A model generated the notes under the pieces. It worked only from the letters and a program-made list of their open reading frames with translations. It did no database searches and was not told where the DNA came from. Source: Liolophura sinensis (taxonomy: Eukaryota > Mollusca > Polyplacophora > Chitonida > Chitonidae). From it: a stretch of DNA of 64,000 nt. The DNA lies in contig NC_088300.1 in assembly GCF_032854445.1 (NCBI RefSeq), forward strand, positions 72,018,984-72,082,983, given 5' to 3'. Both the position numbers and the translations under genes were made by a program. Below are positions 14,593 to 25,000 of the stretch, piece by piece. The stretch's first letter is position 1. Each line of letters starts with the position of its first letter.

Positions 14593-15413
14593 CAGCCAAT
14601 ACAAAAGTGTTGCCATAAATAGATTGGAAAAGAAACCCTGGCGCCCAGCCTAGTACATCACAAACCTACAATTTAAGCATTGGCTAGGACAGTTGTAAAA
14701 CAAGTCACACTAATAGGATTCATCACTGGGTTACATCACTTTTGTTCATCACATTACCTCTACGTATTCTATTTAACTTTTTTTCCCATAAATACCTGAG
14801 TACTGCAATAACATGCTATAATCATTGACATTAACAATACTGACATTTACTTTTCTTAGCTAAACAACAGCCAGCATTACATGACGGGAAATGTGAAAAC
14901 GAACACAAGGAAAAGCAAGGAAAGTGCACCAAATTCTATCAGATCTCCTAGAAACAAAGTCACTGGGGTCAGATTTAAACTCTGATTCGCTACATCACTT
15001 GGCAATTTAATTCAAACCATAGATTCTTATATATACTTACTTCTACCAGAACCGTAGTGATAAATTTTATCTGCAGACTGAGTGTACTGAATGGGAAGAT
15101 TTTGAGATTTGTGTGGACTGAACGACGTCTCAAAGAAGCCACTGAAGAAAAACTGATAGGCTCCGATGTATCTGAGATTGCAGCCTCCGCCGCTCAGTGA
15201 AATCCACTTGGACTCAGCCAGGGCTGTACACAAGATTACAATCACAATCATGCTGCAAACGGCCGCAATAAAGTTCCTCTCCTTGTGTTTCAGACGAAAT
15301 CGACGGCTTCTGTTACTGTTGGAACTTCGGTGGCGATGCGGACGTGAACCGCTACTACTGCTCTCCCTGTGGACGCCAGAGTCGCGATTTCGTCTGCTAG
15401 ATCGACCCGGCAT
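12451..15413 (-). CDS. TMEM127: Transmembrane protein 127 (TMEM127)
   Basis: In vertebrates this is an endosomal/lysosomal four-pass protein that restrains mTORC1 signalling and is a tumour suppressor. Coding exons are 15413-15041, 13893-13723 and 12767-12451, with GT-AG sites and phases that close (1, 1). The product is 286 residues against 238 in human; the excess is a basic Ser/Arg-rich N-terminus. Matching blocks recalled from the human protein are CTALAESKW with a GG.C motif after it (about residues 62-76), FAILCSFFAFLLDLIGP (around 147-163), VSFYLVAAAGG and LATASNCLRRYP in exon 3, and a C-terminal PPPPAYSP. That last element holds a PPxY motif, the class of motif bound by NEDD4-type ligases. 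Four hydrophobic segments are visible. The start was taken at the Met before PGRSSRRNR; an in-frame Met five codons upstream is possible. An eroded SINE lies in intron 2 beside exon 3. MED28 starts 226 bp away on the other strand. Confidence 0.94.
12828..12912 (+). mobile_element. SINE (family A), eroded tail fragment
   Basis: It reads ATATGCCTGGTTTTCTCCCA, then GCTGGCCGTCGTCGTATTAA, then GTGAAATACTCCAATCAAAT. It sits in TMEM127 intron 2 about 60 bp upstream of the exon 3 acceptor, in antisense orientation to the gene. Confidence 0.7.
14058..14279. mobile_element. MITE-like element with 22-bp terminal inverted repeats
   Basis: The left end reads ATACCCTAAATGACCTGAAA and the right end, reversed, reads ATACCCTAAATGGCCTGAAA, one mismatch over 22 bases. 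The 222-bp element has no coding capacity and lies in TMEM127 intron 1. A TA at each border could be a target duplication of the Tc1/mariner type. A related interior occurs at about 27896-27990 (shared GATGATATCCTACTGG and TTTGCCTCCAAAA), so the sequence is dispersed. Confidence 0.65.
14545..14588. repeat. (AT)n microsatellite
   Basis: Alternating TA run of about 44 bases in TMEM127 intron 1. Confidence 0.95.
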
Positions 15414-15639
15414 TGTCACCTCAAACAAAGATCACCTGCGGCTGAGAGCTTAACAAGACAATGGGCAAAGAAAGATGTCGATATCACACATCTGGTCGTC
15501 CAGAAAAGCGTCAAAGTTGAGAGTTTGTCTTCAGGTAATTTATCACTTCCTTCCACGATAGCTTTCATTAGTAATGACAACGCTAGGTGGCGCTAGTTTC
15601 AGACTTCCGTTTCCTTTCAATTACCAGAACAAACAAAGC
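15414..15639. promoter_or_regulatory. Divergent (bidirectional) promoter of TMEM127 and MED28
   Basis: The two start codons are 226 bp apart on opposite strands, so both 5' UTRs and core promoters must lie here or overlap. No TATA box is evident. At 15603-15610 ACTTCCGT is the reverse of ACGGAAGT, an ETS/GABP-type site common in bidirectional promoters. At 15584-15595 TAGGTGGCGCTA fits the core of the CTCF consensus. Site functions are inferred from consensus alone. Confidence 0.7.
15584..15595 (+). promoter_or_regulatory. CTCF-like core site
   Basis: TAGGTGGCGCTA agrees at all twelve positions with the consensus core YAGRKGGCRSYR as I remember it. Two of the four preceding consensus positions also agree. 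It lies 45 bp upstream of the MED28 start codon. Binding is not shown. Confidence 0.4.
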
Positions 15640-17661
15640 ATGGCAGGTCCGCCAACCACTTCGTTTCCTTCTACGAACGCTTCTGGTGGTCATTTGGTGG
15701 AAGATTTAGAATCAGCTTTTCAGGTAGAAATATGATGAGTAAAGTACATGCAGAAGAATATCAAATTTGTATATGGGAAATAAATTTGTTCCGTCAACGA
15801 CAAATGTGGACTGTTGGAAATTGGCACTTGAGTAAGCTTACAGGTACCATCATTTTTGGGATTGGGGCACCGCTCTCGAGCACATCACAGACCCTCCTGT
15901 CGATCTAGCACTCCATCATAGCTTCCATGACTGATGTTATTTACATTCTCACATACATGTCTGTAATATGTATTTGCTTTCTTCACATAGGACTGCATAA
16001 AGACCCTCACTGCCCAGGAGTATTTTAATGCAAGTGATTCTGATGAAGTGAAATCAAGTAAGAAATCATGCCATGTCTGATGTTAAAGGAATGTAATTAA
16101 ACTGTTCGTATGGATGTCGCAGGACGAATGCAAAGGATGTTGCAAAGTGCATGTTTAATTACCAAAATACAATTGTAACAACTTTATTGCCCGATGCCAG
16201 AAAAATTTCAAGATGTCAGGGATCGTCCCCGCTGTGGACACTGGCACACACGGTGAAAATACTTGGTATGAGAACTTTCAACTTCCACTCTAAGTCAATC
16301 ATTCTTTATGTGGGAAGGACTTGCTGCAGGTTTCCCCTAGGCTGTGAAATGAATTAGTGCACACTCAAGCCAAACTGGTACACTTGGGGTACTTATACAT
16401 TCATGCAAAGGTTTTCAATTGTTACACAGGTGTAGAGCAAAACCTTCAGAAGTTTCTAGACCTGGCCAGGCAAACTGAGGCAGTATTTCTGCAGAAAAGG
16501 CTGTTGGTGTCAGTGAAAAAACCTGAACAAGTTGTGAAAGAGGTAAATTCCCAGAGGCTCAAGGTTTAAACAGTTTGTTTTTATCATAATATTTTGTGGC
16601 AAAGTGTTTACATCAGTGCATTGTTAAAATGTGATAGTTGGAGTGGCAAAATATACGTGCGATGTAAGGAAAATGTATGATCAAGTAACTGTATGAATGT
16701 TAAATTATATTTGTAATGGTGCATAGACAGCACATAGACACAAAATGTACATATGGCGTTAATTTGGTTACATGTATTTCAGGATACTCAACAAGTCAAA
16801 TTTACAATACTAACAAGAAATGTTCTCACTATGTTATGAATTATTACAAGGATGAAAGTTTGTATATCCTGTATTATCGAGGGCTTCCCGATGACGATCA
16901 TCAGAAATGTTGTTCTCAGTGCAGACAACAAGTCCTGTATGATGTAGGTTGTGGGTTCAAACCCATGCTGATACTGGTTGCACCCTCACTTCGCTGTATT
17001 CTCCACCAATAAACGTAGGGATACTGACAGAAATGCTCAGCACTGAGAGGTTAGAGCAAGGAAACAGGACTGATTGGCTCGACGTCAGTGTAATGTGACT
17101 GGGGGGTGTTGTGTGTGGTGCCTCAGTGGCGGCATGGACACACACACTTAATGACTCCCCTTCATCATACATGACTGAACAATTGTTACATACAATGTAA
17201 AAACTTAAGCATATGATGCACACATATATTTATATAAATAAAATAATAACACATACATAGACTCATGTATGGGTTCATCACATTTTGTACATGTACCAAT
17301 ATAATGTATCATTTTTTCCAAGGACATCCAAGAACTGAGGCAGGAGTTAATGCGAAAGGAAGCAATGCTTGTAAAACACCAAGAGAAGCTTCAGCAGTGG
17401 CAGAACCTGATGAGGTCTATACAGTCTGGACAGCCAGTGCCTAATCAAGCAGCAACAGGCCTATCTCACCCAAACCAACCGTCCCAACAGGGCATGCCCA
17501 CAAACTTACCCCACCCAGGACAGCACTCCCAACAGGGGCAGCAGCCTGCCTCCCAGTCTATGATGATAGGTGGGCAGGGACACCCATATAGTGGGGGACC
17601 AGGACCTTTGGCCTACCTGGAACAGACCATGTCAAATATTGGTATGCCAGAGAGACGATGA
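15640..17661 (+). CDS. MED28: Mediator of RNA polymerase II transcription subunit 28
   Basis: A head-module-associated subunit of the Mediator complex, which bridges activators and RNA polymerase II in the nucleus. Coding exons are 15640-15723, 15991-16057, 16430-16542 and 17323-17661. Phases close and the product is 200 residues (human 178). Diagnostic blocks recalled from human MED28 are LVEDLESAF near the N-terminus, [15 protein letters not shown] and [20 protein letters not shown] in exon 3 and its junction, [20 protein letters not shown] at the start of exon 4, and [11 protein letters not shown] near the end. The core should form a coiled coil. The stretch from about residue 125 to 180 is Gln/Pro/Gly-rich and longer than in human. 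The last codons (NIGMPERR and TGA) are the first unit of a 45-bp minisatellite that fills the 3' flank. The start is the first ATG after the shared promoter. Confidence 0.94.
16870..17150 (+). mobile_element. SINE (family B), eroded
   Basis: In MED28 intron 3. It carries a B-box-like GTGGGTTCAAACCC at 16948-16961 and shares CAGCACTGAGAGGTTAGAGC and AAGGAAACAG with the element at 28935-29168, which shows a tRNA-like head. The body differs from family A. Confidence 0.55.
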
Positions 17662-18540
17662 TATCTGGGACATGGGTTCTTTGGTATCCCTGAGAGACTT
17701 TGACTCTTTGTGCAGAACGACAGCATTTGTGTGGTTCATAGGTTTATTGGTTTATTGCCAGAGAGGACACTGTGTGGGACATACGAGTAAGTCCTGAGAG
17801 GCTCGGACACTGTGTGGCACATACCAGTCGGTCCTGAAAGACCTTGACACCGTATTGAACATTGACACTTTGTGAATTATAGATTTACAGGCATGCCAGG
17901 GAGAACAAACTCTCACACATTGCAGTGGTATCCTTTAAAGACGACGCTTTGTGTGGAACACTTATCGGCATACCAGACAAATGCTGACACTATGACATTT
18001 TCTGTAAATCATAGGTCTGTTGTTACGCCAGAGATGATGACACTATGTGTTGATCATGGGTCTGTTGGTATGCCAGAGGTGATGAAACTTGTGTGCAGAT
18101 CATAGGTCTATTGGTATATAGGGATGATGACACAGTGTGTGGATCATAGGTTTATTGGTGAGCCAGAGATGATGACAGTGTGTGTGGATCATAGGTTTAT
18201 TGGTGAGCCAGAGATGATGACAGTGTGTGTGGATCATAGGTTTATTGGTGAACCAGAGATGATGACACTGTGTGGATAATAGGTCTGTTGGTATGCCTGA
18301 GATGATGACATTTTGTATGGATCATGGGTTTATTGCTAGGCCAGAGATGATGACACTGTGTGGATCATAGGTCTATTGGTATGCCAGAGATCATGACAGT
18401 GTGTGTGGATCACAGGTCTATTGGTATGCCAGGGATAATGACACTTTGTGTGGATCAAAGGTCAGTTGGTGTGCCAGAGATGATGATACTGTGTAGAACA
18501 AAGGTCTGGTGGAAGTCACGAGAATTAAACACTTTGCATG
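17638..18540 (+). repeat. 45-bp minisatellite overlapping the MED28 stop codon
   Basis: About 18 units of 43-46 bases. The best preserved two, at about 18151-18240, are identical and read ATTGGTGAGCCAGAGATGAT, then GACAGTGTGTGTGGATCATA, then GGTTT. Units near MED28 are the most diverged and the central ones the most alike. The first unit contains the last MED28 codons and the TGA. The array lies in the MED28 3' UTR or just beyond. Confidence 0.9.
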
Positions 18541-18642
18541 GAGTATACAGATATTATAGTACCATTAATGTGTAACCGGTAAATCTTGTGCTAAATGCAT
18601 CAGCTTATTCCACCTACATGTACATATAATTACGCCCGGCTT

Positions 18643-18696
18643 GGATTTATCTCCCTTTAATCTGTTGTCCAGATTGAAGGGAGGTAAATCCCAAGG
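18643..18696. repeat. Near-perfect inverted repeat (hairpin)
   Basis: Arms 18643-18664 and 18670-18691 pair over 22 bases with a 5-base loop. The only two deviations become U-G pairs in a plus-strand transcript. About five further pairs follow after a one-base bulge. The arms carry TTATCTCCCTTT and AAGGGAGGTAA. It lies about 100 bp after the 45-bp array, so it could be in the MED28 3' UTR or be a minimal MITE. Confidence 0.7.
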
Positions 18697-19999
18697 CTGT
18701 TTACATGGACAAGCTTTTGAATGAATGTTTATCAATAATTTTTGAAGTAATATGATGTCCAGGATCTATATTGGTGCTGTTTTGAGAGATCCATTTGAAT
18801 CTCCTTCTGAACCTGTGTAATTGTGAAAACTTTCACTATGTTTATATGGTTTCTTGATGTCCTGAAATAGACTAATCCAGCCGTCATTTTGTCTCTAGGA
18901 TCAAATTATAAAAATGTAAAATTGCATCCGTTCCTTTTTTTCTTTTTAAAATTAAGACTGGGGGCAGACAACGCTGCATTCCAACAAAATACATGGAAAT
19001 AACACTTCTTAAATGAGCTTATGAGAACTGTTATTGTCTCTGTAGGCTCTGTGTACAACCAGGCTCTGTACAATAATGACCATTGGTAGCCCGCTGGCTG
19101 GCTGGCTGACTGACTGGCTGGCTGACTGACTATCTGGCTGGCTGCAACTATCAGGCCCTTGACCATTGAGGTCACCTTTTTAAATCAGATTATTGCTGAT
19201 TGGGCTGTGGTTTAAAGAGATTTGCCAGGTACCTGTTCGGTAGTTTTCTCTAGCCTCGCACTCCAGTTTTCTCCAACCATAAACTTTACTGCCATCGTAC
19301 AAGTGAAAAATTCTCGAGCACGGCATTTAATACCAGTCAAAGGAATCGACAGCTCCGTGTGCTTGAGATGCGTCGCAGTGTAAAAGTATACAGCACAGAA
19401 ACGCACAGTAGTGATGCCAATGTGAATTTTATACATCATTAACGATTTTATTCTTACTGTTTAAAAAAAAAAAAAAAAAAGTGCAGTGATGCTAGTATCA
19501 ATTTATTAGGCGTCCCTGGTTTAGAAATAATCAAAATGCCATGTTGTCATCACATTTGAAAGTTGTTGTGAACAACCTTGTACCCATCCAGGATAATACA
19601 AGCATGAATTTTACCAAACAAAATGGAATGTAGAGTTCTGCCAGTTACAGATAAAAAAGAACAAATCCGAACAGAAGTGACGGAAGCATTTGTACTTGGG
19701 CATATCTGTTTGGTGTCTTGGTCAGTCTCATTTTCACATCCCGCTGTGAACCCAAACAATCATCAATAACATAAAGGCTACAATCCTGCAAAAATAATTT
19801 ATTTGCATTTATTGGGAATGTCTTAATATCTACTTTTAAATTTGTGTAAATGTACAAATGTATCATTCAACAAGTTAAACACGTACATTCATACATGTAC
19901 TTATATTATGTGTTCATTTATTACACTGATGTCTTCCATCATACTTACGAACATTTAACTGGTATAATGACAAGCTGGTGTAAAAGAGTCTAGAGGTTG

Positions 20000-20222
20000 A
20001 AGACCGACCACATCTCCCCAGACACCCTGAGGGAAAACCATCACACCTCCCAAGGCAGCCAGGAAGAAACTTATCACACCGCCCCAGGCAGCCTGAATCA
20101 GCCACACCTCTCCATACAGTCTGAACCAACCACACCTCCATAGACAGTCTGAACCAACCACACCTCTCCATACAGTCTGAACCAACCACACCTCTCCATA
20201 CAGTCTGAACCAACCACACCTA
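20000..20222. repeat. 28-bp minisatellite
   Basis: Four good copies of a 28-base unit starting GAACCAACCACACCTCTCCA lie at 20110-20222. Weaker copies (CACACCTCCCAAGGCAGCC, CACACCGCCCCAGGCAGCC) precede them. Trp/Arg/Val-rich minus-strand frames here are repeat artefacts. Confidence 0.85.
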
Positions 20223-20797
20223 AACCAACACCATAACGCACATACACTGTAAGACTGAGCAGTGAAACCCACAGATTTATGAGCTCCATGAACAGCTTAT
20301 TGTCACCAATTTTCCAGGAATGATGAGAACAGAGAAACACAAGGAGAGCTAGATTAAAAAAAAACAATGAAATTGGTCAAAAACCTGTAATATGACTTTA
20401 CATATTGTTTAGTCACCCCTAATGCTTCCAAAACAATCTACCTCAAAATATTGTCAATGTGAACCATGTTGTACACTCCTATGGTTACCAATGAGCGGGT
20501 CCGTGGTTTCTCTACACACACTACCCTCATTTCTCAACCTTTTCCCACAATGAAAGGGCAACTTTCAATGCAATTTAAGCACATTTTTATTTTGATACTG
20601 GAGACAAAAAAATACATTGGTTGGGTTGGCCAATTTCAGAACTTCACAAAAAGTATAATTTTATCAGTCTACACAGAATGATGCCTTCAGAATATGCTTG
20701 AATATGCACCTTACAAACATGCGAAAAGGTTGAAAAATTACAGTACATACGAAACAGAATTAAAAACCATATCTGTCTTGTAGACTTGTATATAAAT

Positions 20798-20798
20798 A

Positions 20799-20829
<31 letters not shown>
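20798..20829. repeat. (AT)n microsatellite
   Basis: Alternating TA run directly before the 57-bp array. Confidence 0.9.
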
Positions 20830-20832
<3 letters not shown>

Positions 20833-20842
20833 TTACATTACA

Positions 20843-21287
20843 ACATGGAGACCATCAAGCATACTATACACATACTATACTATAACTGTATAGTATGTAA
20901 CATGGAGACCATTAAGCATACTATACACATACTATACCATAACTGTATAGTATGTAACATGGAGACCATCAAGCATACTATACACATACTATACTATAAC
21001 TGTATAGTATGTAACATGGAGACCATCAAGCATACTATACACATACTATACTATAACTGTATAGTATGTAACATGGAGACCATTAAGCATACTACACACA
21101 TACTATACTATAACTGTATAGTATGTAACATGGAGACCATTAAGCATACTACACACATACTATACTATAACTGTATAGTATGTAACATGGAGACCATCAA
21201 GCATACTATACACATACTATACTATAACTGTATAGTATGTAACATGGAGACCATCAAGCATACTATACACATACTATACTATACAGT
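20843..21287. repeat. 57-bp satellite, about eight copies, each with a 10-bp palindromic stem
   Basis: The unit begins ACATGGAGACCATCAAGCAT and is repeated nearly identically 7.8 times. In each complete unit CATACTATAC and GTATAGTATG are exact reverse complements separated by TATAACT. The period is 19 codons, so one frame stays open for 202 residues. That is not evidence of coding. Confidence 0.95.
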
Positions 21288-21790
21288 AGCGCATGATTAC
21301 TCCAATTTGTGGAGATGTAAAGTGAGAAGTCTGAAACTCATTTATATCAGTTACACAGCACAGATTAACAACAATGTAGCAGTACTAGATGGTTTAGTAC
21401 AGGACTTTTTAGTACTAAGACTACATAAACATCACTGATGGGAAAATTCCTGGTGCGAGAATAGGCATTCATGAAATTCATTAATACCTCATGACAGGAA
21501 AATTCTACTTCAAATCTTGTCTGTGTAGTCCTTATGTCAAATTTTGCGTGAACTGATTTATTTATCTAATAAGTGTACATTTGAGCGAATTGTTACTTGC
21601 ACACACTGTAAAAGTGGTCAAGTTGAATTGTGTAGGTATAATAATGAGTGAACCTTGAGCCTCTTGTCATGTCACTGTCCCACACTTCATCAGAAACAAG
21701 CCAGGAAAAGTCAATGTGATATCAAATCACTGGTGTGTTTACATGATCTAATGTTATGTTACGCAGCTGAAATGTCCAGTCACTGGTGCT

Positions 21791-21796
21791 TTTATT
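21791..21796 (-). promoter_or_regulatory. Candidate ZDHHC16 poly(A) signal
   Basis: AATAAA on the minus strand, about 290 bp after the ZDHHC16 stop. It is a plausible signal by position only. Confidence 0.3.
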
Positions 21797-22083
21797 GTAT
21801 ATGAGCTAGCGTTGTATAACTGACATAATTGATCGTTTTAAACATTTGATTCATAGATCATGAAGCTAGTATCAAAATCGTACATGTACACATAGAACCA
21901 GCAGTGTGTACACATAGAACCAGCAGTGTGTACACATTTTTTTAACACACAACAACATGCAAGACTATGACAATGTTTGTTCTCCGCAATATTACAGGGT
22001 AAATAAAAACAGCACTAGTCAATTTTTGACACTCACAGAATGGCTGCTGACACATATAAAAAATATTTCTGGAAACAATACTG

Positions 22084-25000
22084 TCATAATTGGGTTACTG
22101 TAGTGTCTTCCTTTACACAGACGTCATGATCACTCCTTTGCCATATAAGCCCCTCTCCATATGGACTGTGGGTTGACGGAAACAGTACATTTTTAAAGAA
22201 TGTTCTGCAAAAAAAAATAAGAATACTTAATAATGCATTCTGCATTTTACATATTCAAAAACTAAAACAAACTAAAATGTTAATTATACAATGCATATGC
22301 ATACATGGTAACCCCAATGTCCGAGTTTTCTTTCTATTTTTCCCTTGATTTCTATTCGCAGGGATAGAATTCATCTATGTTTTATTTCACGTATGCAAAG
22401 GGAGCAAAACTTCGCAGAGCCCATGGGAAACCCACGACCGTCTGCAGGATAATGTGACCGTGCTGTAGATGTATTATTAACAAAATTTAATAACAAAAGT
22501 AAAACACAACTAGGGTACAATATTCATTTTCAAAATATTTACCTCCCATCCTCTAACCCAAGGAATATTTCCCAGTTTTTTCTCCATCCAAAGTCATAGG
22601 GATTTTTAAATACCTGCAGAATGGTAATAAAGAAATGTGACAACAATTACACAATTACTCCAAGGATCCACTAGATTATGTATACTGAATGCTAGTCGAC
22701 ATTCTAGTTTACCAGAAAATGGCACACTGATTATATTACATGAACATGTTAACACAAGTCAATCCCCAGAATCCTTTCAAACTTCAACAAACAGCTGGAA
22801 TAACTCTGCAGGGTGGAATCCCACGTCACATGCCGATGACAAAAACAAAAACCTGTTGTACCAGATCTCTTTACATGTCTTATATCCAAAGTTGCCATGA
22901 AGATCTAGAGAGTGACAGTCAAAAAGGGGCATAATTCCATATGCATGAATCTAGAAATACTGCCTTTCCAATATCCCTTTTGATCATACCTCATATATGA
23001 AAAGTCATATATCCAAATTGAGTTTTCTCAGTATCTCTGTTTCTCGTAACTTTTCACCTAATTTTGAGATGAACACTTCCTTGCCTTGGAAGACTTCAGA
23101 ATTATTCAGAATTATTGAGAATTCTTCTGGATAATAAGCGTGGAGAGTAATCAGTTTTACTACAGAAGCGCCCAGCTGAGCTCATGCTGGCTTTGTCTCC
23201 AGTTGTGCGTGGGAAGGTTTGGTACCAACCTGCGGATGGTTGTGGGTTTCTCCCAGGCTCTGCTTGGTTTCCTGGTTTCCTCTCACCATAATGCTGGCCA
23301 AAGTTATAAGAGTGAAATATTGTTGTATACAGCTTAAAACACCAATCAAATACAATGTAAATAAATAAATAAAACAGTACACCATGCAAAAACAAAGCCT
23401 AAACTACTTTCAAAGAATAACAGAATTTCCTAACATCAAAACCATCCTTGTGTAAACCAGCTATCTGCACTACCATCTGATATTGTGCAGTAAAGACATC
23501 TGCAGGTCTAGTCTTGATTTCTTAAGGGGTGAGTCTTTAAAACATAAACTCTCAAGTTAACTGAGTTACTCTCACTGCTCTCCTCAACAATGGTGCATTG
23601 GTTTTCACTCACCAAGCCTTTTTCCTTCAATCTTTTTCTCTCCTTCTTGTTAATATGAGCCTCAATGCTGGTCTGTCCAGTGGCAATAAGCCTCGCATGC
23701 CAGACAGTCAGCAAACCAAGGGCAATAACCACACCACTGCACAACATAAACTCATACACTATGGCACTGTGGACTACTTTTTCTGGGGTCCAGTCTGCCT
23801 CACTGACATGATCTCCTGTGACTCCCTCTGCTTCAGCAATAGTCTCATTCTGCAACAGTTAAGAGACATCAGTCGTTAGGCTGCTGAGATCACATTATAA
23901 CCATCTATAGCATCATCACAGTTAGATATTAACTGTTTAAGTTTATGATCACACAGTTAATTTATGTAGTTTTATGTACATAAGAGCTATTAATATTCAG
24001 TCAAGGTCATGGTCCCATATCTGTCAAACATCTGAAGACTTAAAGTCAAAAATTTAAACACTGCTTATAAAATGTTCTGCTCTAGCTAGGAAGTTTAAAA
24101 TTAGCACACTGATTTTGTAATGCAGAACATGGTACAAACTACGACTTGGGTTCATCCTCTCCTGAAGTCAGTGTTTTCAGGACCTGTATACAAGTATGAC
24201 TTAAGTCATTATAAGCTGTTTGATAAATAGGAACCCTGCTTCACAAAGCAATTATAGCATTACATGCCTGTAACCCTGATGACATAAGTCATACAGAATT
24301 TACTTGTATGCACATGGTACACTACTCAAGATTTTTGAAACAGGCACCAAATCATTTTTCAATTTCAGTCGTTTCTGTCCAGTTTTGGTCACCATCCATT
24401 CTCCGCAGAGATCTATTTTTTATTGATCTGATTGGTGTATGTATCTGAATAGCGTACTCAAGAAGTTTTCCCTTCTGTAATTGCTCAGGTTTCAGCCCTT
24501 CAGACCGCAGTCTCAGAGACTGAGTTCTCAAAGTTGGCAATAAGTCTTGTGGCATCCAGAATGGGCCATCTTGAGTCAAAACATACAGGGGTAGACAACT
24601 CTTGAAAGTCGTCCCGTAAATGTGAAAAGTGAAATGAACACCATAACTGTATGACAACTGGATTCAGATTTGCCCTACCATTCCAGGCCTGCTATCTCCC
24701 ATCACCAAATGATGAGCCATGTTCAATGGGTAGAGGGCACCAGGAAAATAAACATCCTGTAACAACAAGTAAAGCATAAAGTACATATTAAAATAATTGA
24801 ACATTGTTTAATCAAATACCAGGCTATCAAACACACACATGTACATACAAAAATACTGCACATATCATTATGAAAAGTTATATTCGTCATATACTTCAGC
24901 ACCGTTGGATAATGTGATGATTTCTTTATTAATCTGATTGGTGTTTTACGCCGTACTCAGGAATATTTCACTTATACAACAGAGGCTAGCATTATGGTGG

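Larger units (their letters stand above)
18541..22083. other. Intergenic region between MED28 and ZDHHC16
   Basis: The two genes converge here. I see a hairpin, a CTGG/CTGA simple repeat near 19090-19145, poly(A)/(T) runs, a 28-bp array and a 57-bp array, but no coding exon. Confidence 0.55.

Noticed and set aside
18643-18696. microRNA precursor
   Set aside because: The loop of 5 bases and total length near 50 are too short for a typical animal pre-miRNA.
19914-20367. Minus-strand Trp/Arg/Val-rich frames of about 100 codons
   Set aside because: Translations of the 28-bp minisatellite.
20843-21287. CRISPR-like array of regular palindromic repeats
   Set aside because: There are no unique spacers: the whole 57-bp unit is repeated, and the DNA is eukaryotic.
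20830-21438. 202-codon frame with a repeated METIKHTIHILYYNCIVCN motif
   Set aside because: Pure product of the 57-bp satellite.
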